DNA from: Bacillota bacterium
GTDB lineage: Bacteria > Bacillota > Clostridia > Christensenellales > Aristaeellaceae
Reading direction: 5' to 3'
NCBI GenBank assembly: GCA_023415715.1
Contig: JAEZJP010000079.1
Coordinates: 1-6,685 of the forward strand
Length of the DNA: 6,685 nucleotides
Under the pieces are notes generated by a model, which was not told the origin of the DNA, did not search any database, and saw nothing but the letters and a program-made list of their open reading frames with translations. A program made the translations under genes and the position numbers. Shown here piece by piece: positions 6,508-6,685 of this stretch. The stretch's first letter is position 1; every line of letters starts with the position of its first letter.

Positions 6508-6685
6508 GTCTCCCGTTGCGGATTATTTTCATGCTTTGCCAAAATAAGCAAAACGAGCCGCGGGATACAGGCATGCCTAGTAGTTTGTCAATTACAGAAG
6601 TTTCGGAATTCACAAGCTCCTTAAGAGAAGTCAATAAACAAACGATGCCATAGGGCGCTTTGGCCCGGCGCGCCGTGTGCTAACG

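Larger units (their letters stand above)
6372..6685 (-). other. Non-coding leader and promoter region of the operon
   Basis: About 314 bases upstream of the esterase hold no convincing gene. The stretch is more A/T-rich than the genes and contains the predicted promoter at 6479-6507, a palindrome on its -10 box, and further small inverted repeats: AGGCATGCCT at 6569-6578, GTGG-AAA-CCAC at 6446-6456, and the GC-rich CGGCGCGCCG at 6666-6675. The expected 5' untranslated region is about 100 bases. A frame of about 70 codons on the minus strand (6634-6425) has no ribosome binding site before a good start and resembles no family I know. The upstream gene, its orientation and any local regulator lie outside the window. 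Confidence 0.65.

Noticed and set aside
6586..6591. Perfect TTGACA -35 hexamer on the minus strand
   Set aside because: At 17 or 18 bases downstream the sequence reads GTATCC or TATCCC, a poor -10 box. The pair at 6507-6479 fits much better.
2167..6594. Shared ATTGACAAAC at the fucosidase leader (about 2181-2172) and the operon leader (about 6593-6584)
   Set aside because: It is only ten bases and lies in unrelated positions relative to start codons and promoter elements, so chance is a sufficient explanation.
6425..6634. A 69-codon frame on the minus strand in the leader (TTG start)
   Set aside because: The predicted promoter lies inside it, the product has no recognisable motif and only a weak TTG start, and it ends without coupling to the esterase gene. 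It is probably non-coding, though a remnant of an upstream gene cannot be excluded.
6640..6680. GC-rich inverted repeats that might be a terminator of an upstream gene
   Set aside because: The short GGCGC/GCGCC and CGGCGCGCCG repeats give no strong stem followed directly by a U-run, and no upstream gene is visible to end there.

Overview
The window holds five genes, all on the minus strand and reading from right to left, preceded by a non-coding leader with a recognisable promoter. They form a compact carbohydrate-degradation operon. All gaps between genes are 13 to 48 bases and most starts have AGGAGG-like ribosome binding sites. Strong Shine-Dalgarno sites, roughly balanced base composition, absence of signal peptides and protein sequences of Clostridia/Paenibacillus type suggest a Bacillota (Firmicutes) genome, probably a plant-fibre-degrading Clostridia member of a gut or similar anaerobic habitat. 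This taxonomic call is an inference; there is no rRNA or marker gene.

Layout in transcription order: (1) 6372-6685, leader with a sigma70/sigmaA-like promoter (TTGGAA, 17 bases, TACAAT) and a 13-base palindrome centred on the -10 box; (2) 6371-5331, a CE1-like alpha/beta-hydrolase esterase with an N-terminal beta-sandwich; (3) 5285-3738, a GH43 beta-xylosidase/alpha-L-arabinofuranosidase with a C-terminal beta-sandwich; (4) 3689-2205, a GH51 alpha-L-arabinofuranosidase; (5) 2167-701, a GH29 alpha-L-fucosidase; (6) 687-1, the first 229 codons of a second, different GH43 enzyme, cut by the window edge.

None of the five proteins begins with a signal peptide, so the simplest model is import of pre-cut oligosaccharides followed by cytoplasmic trimming. 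The esterase would remove acyl groups, the GH43 and GH51 enzymes would release xylose and arabinose, and the fucosidase would release a terminal alpha-L-fucose. The esterase, GH43 and GH51 genes fit arabinoxylan. The fucosidase does not belong to the common arabinoxylan set and points to a fucosylated, arabinose-containing plant glycan, such as arabinogalactan-protein side chains with Fuc on Araf, fucosylated xyloglucan, or a complex xylan. No transporter, regulator or sugar-isomerase gene lies in the window. I see no mobile element, RNA gene, CRISPR array or clearly novel system; the points of interest are the enzyme combination and the promoter architecture.
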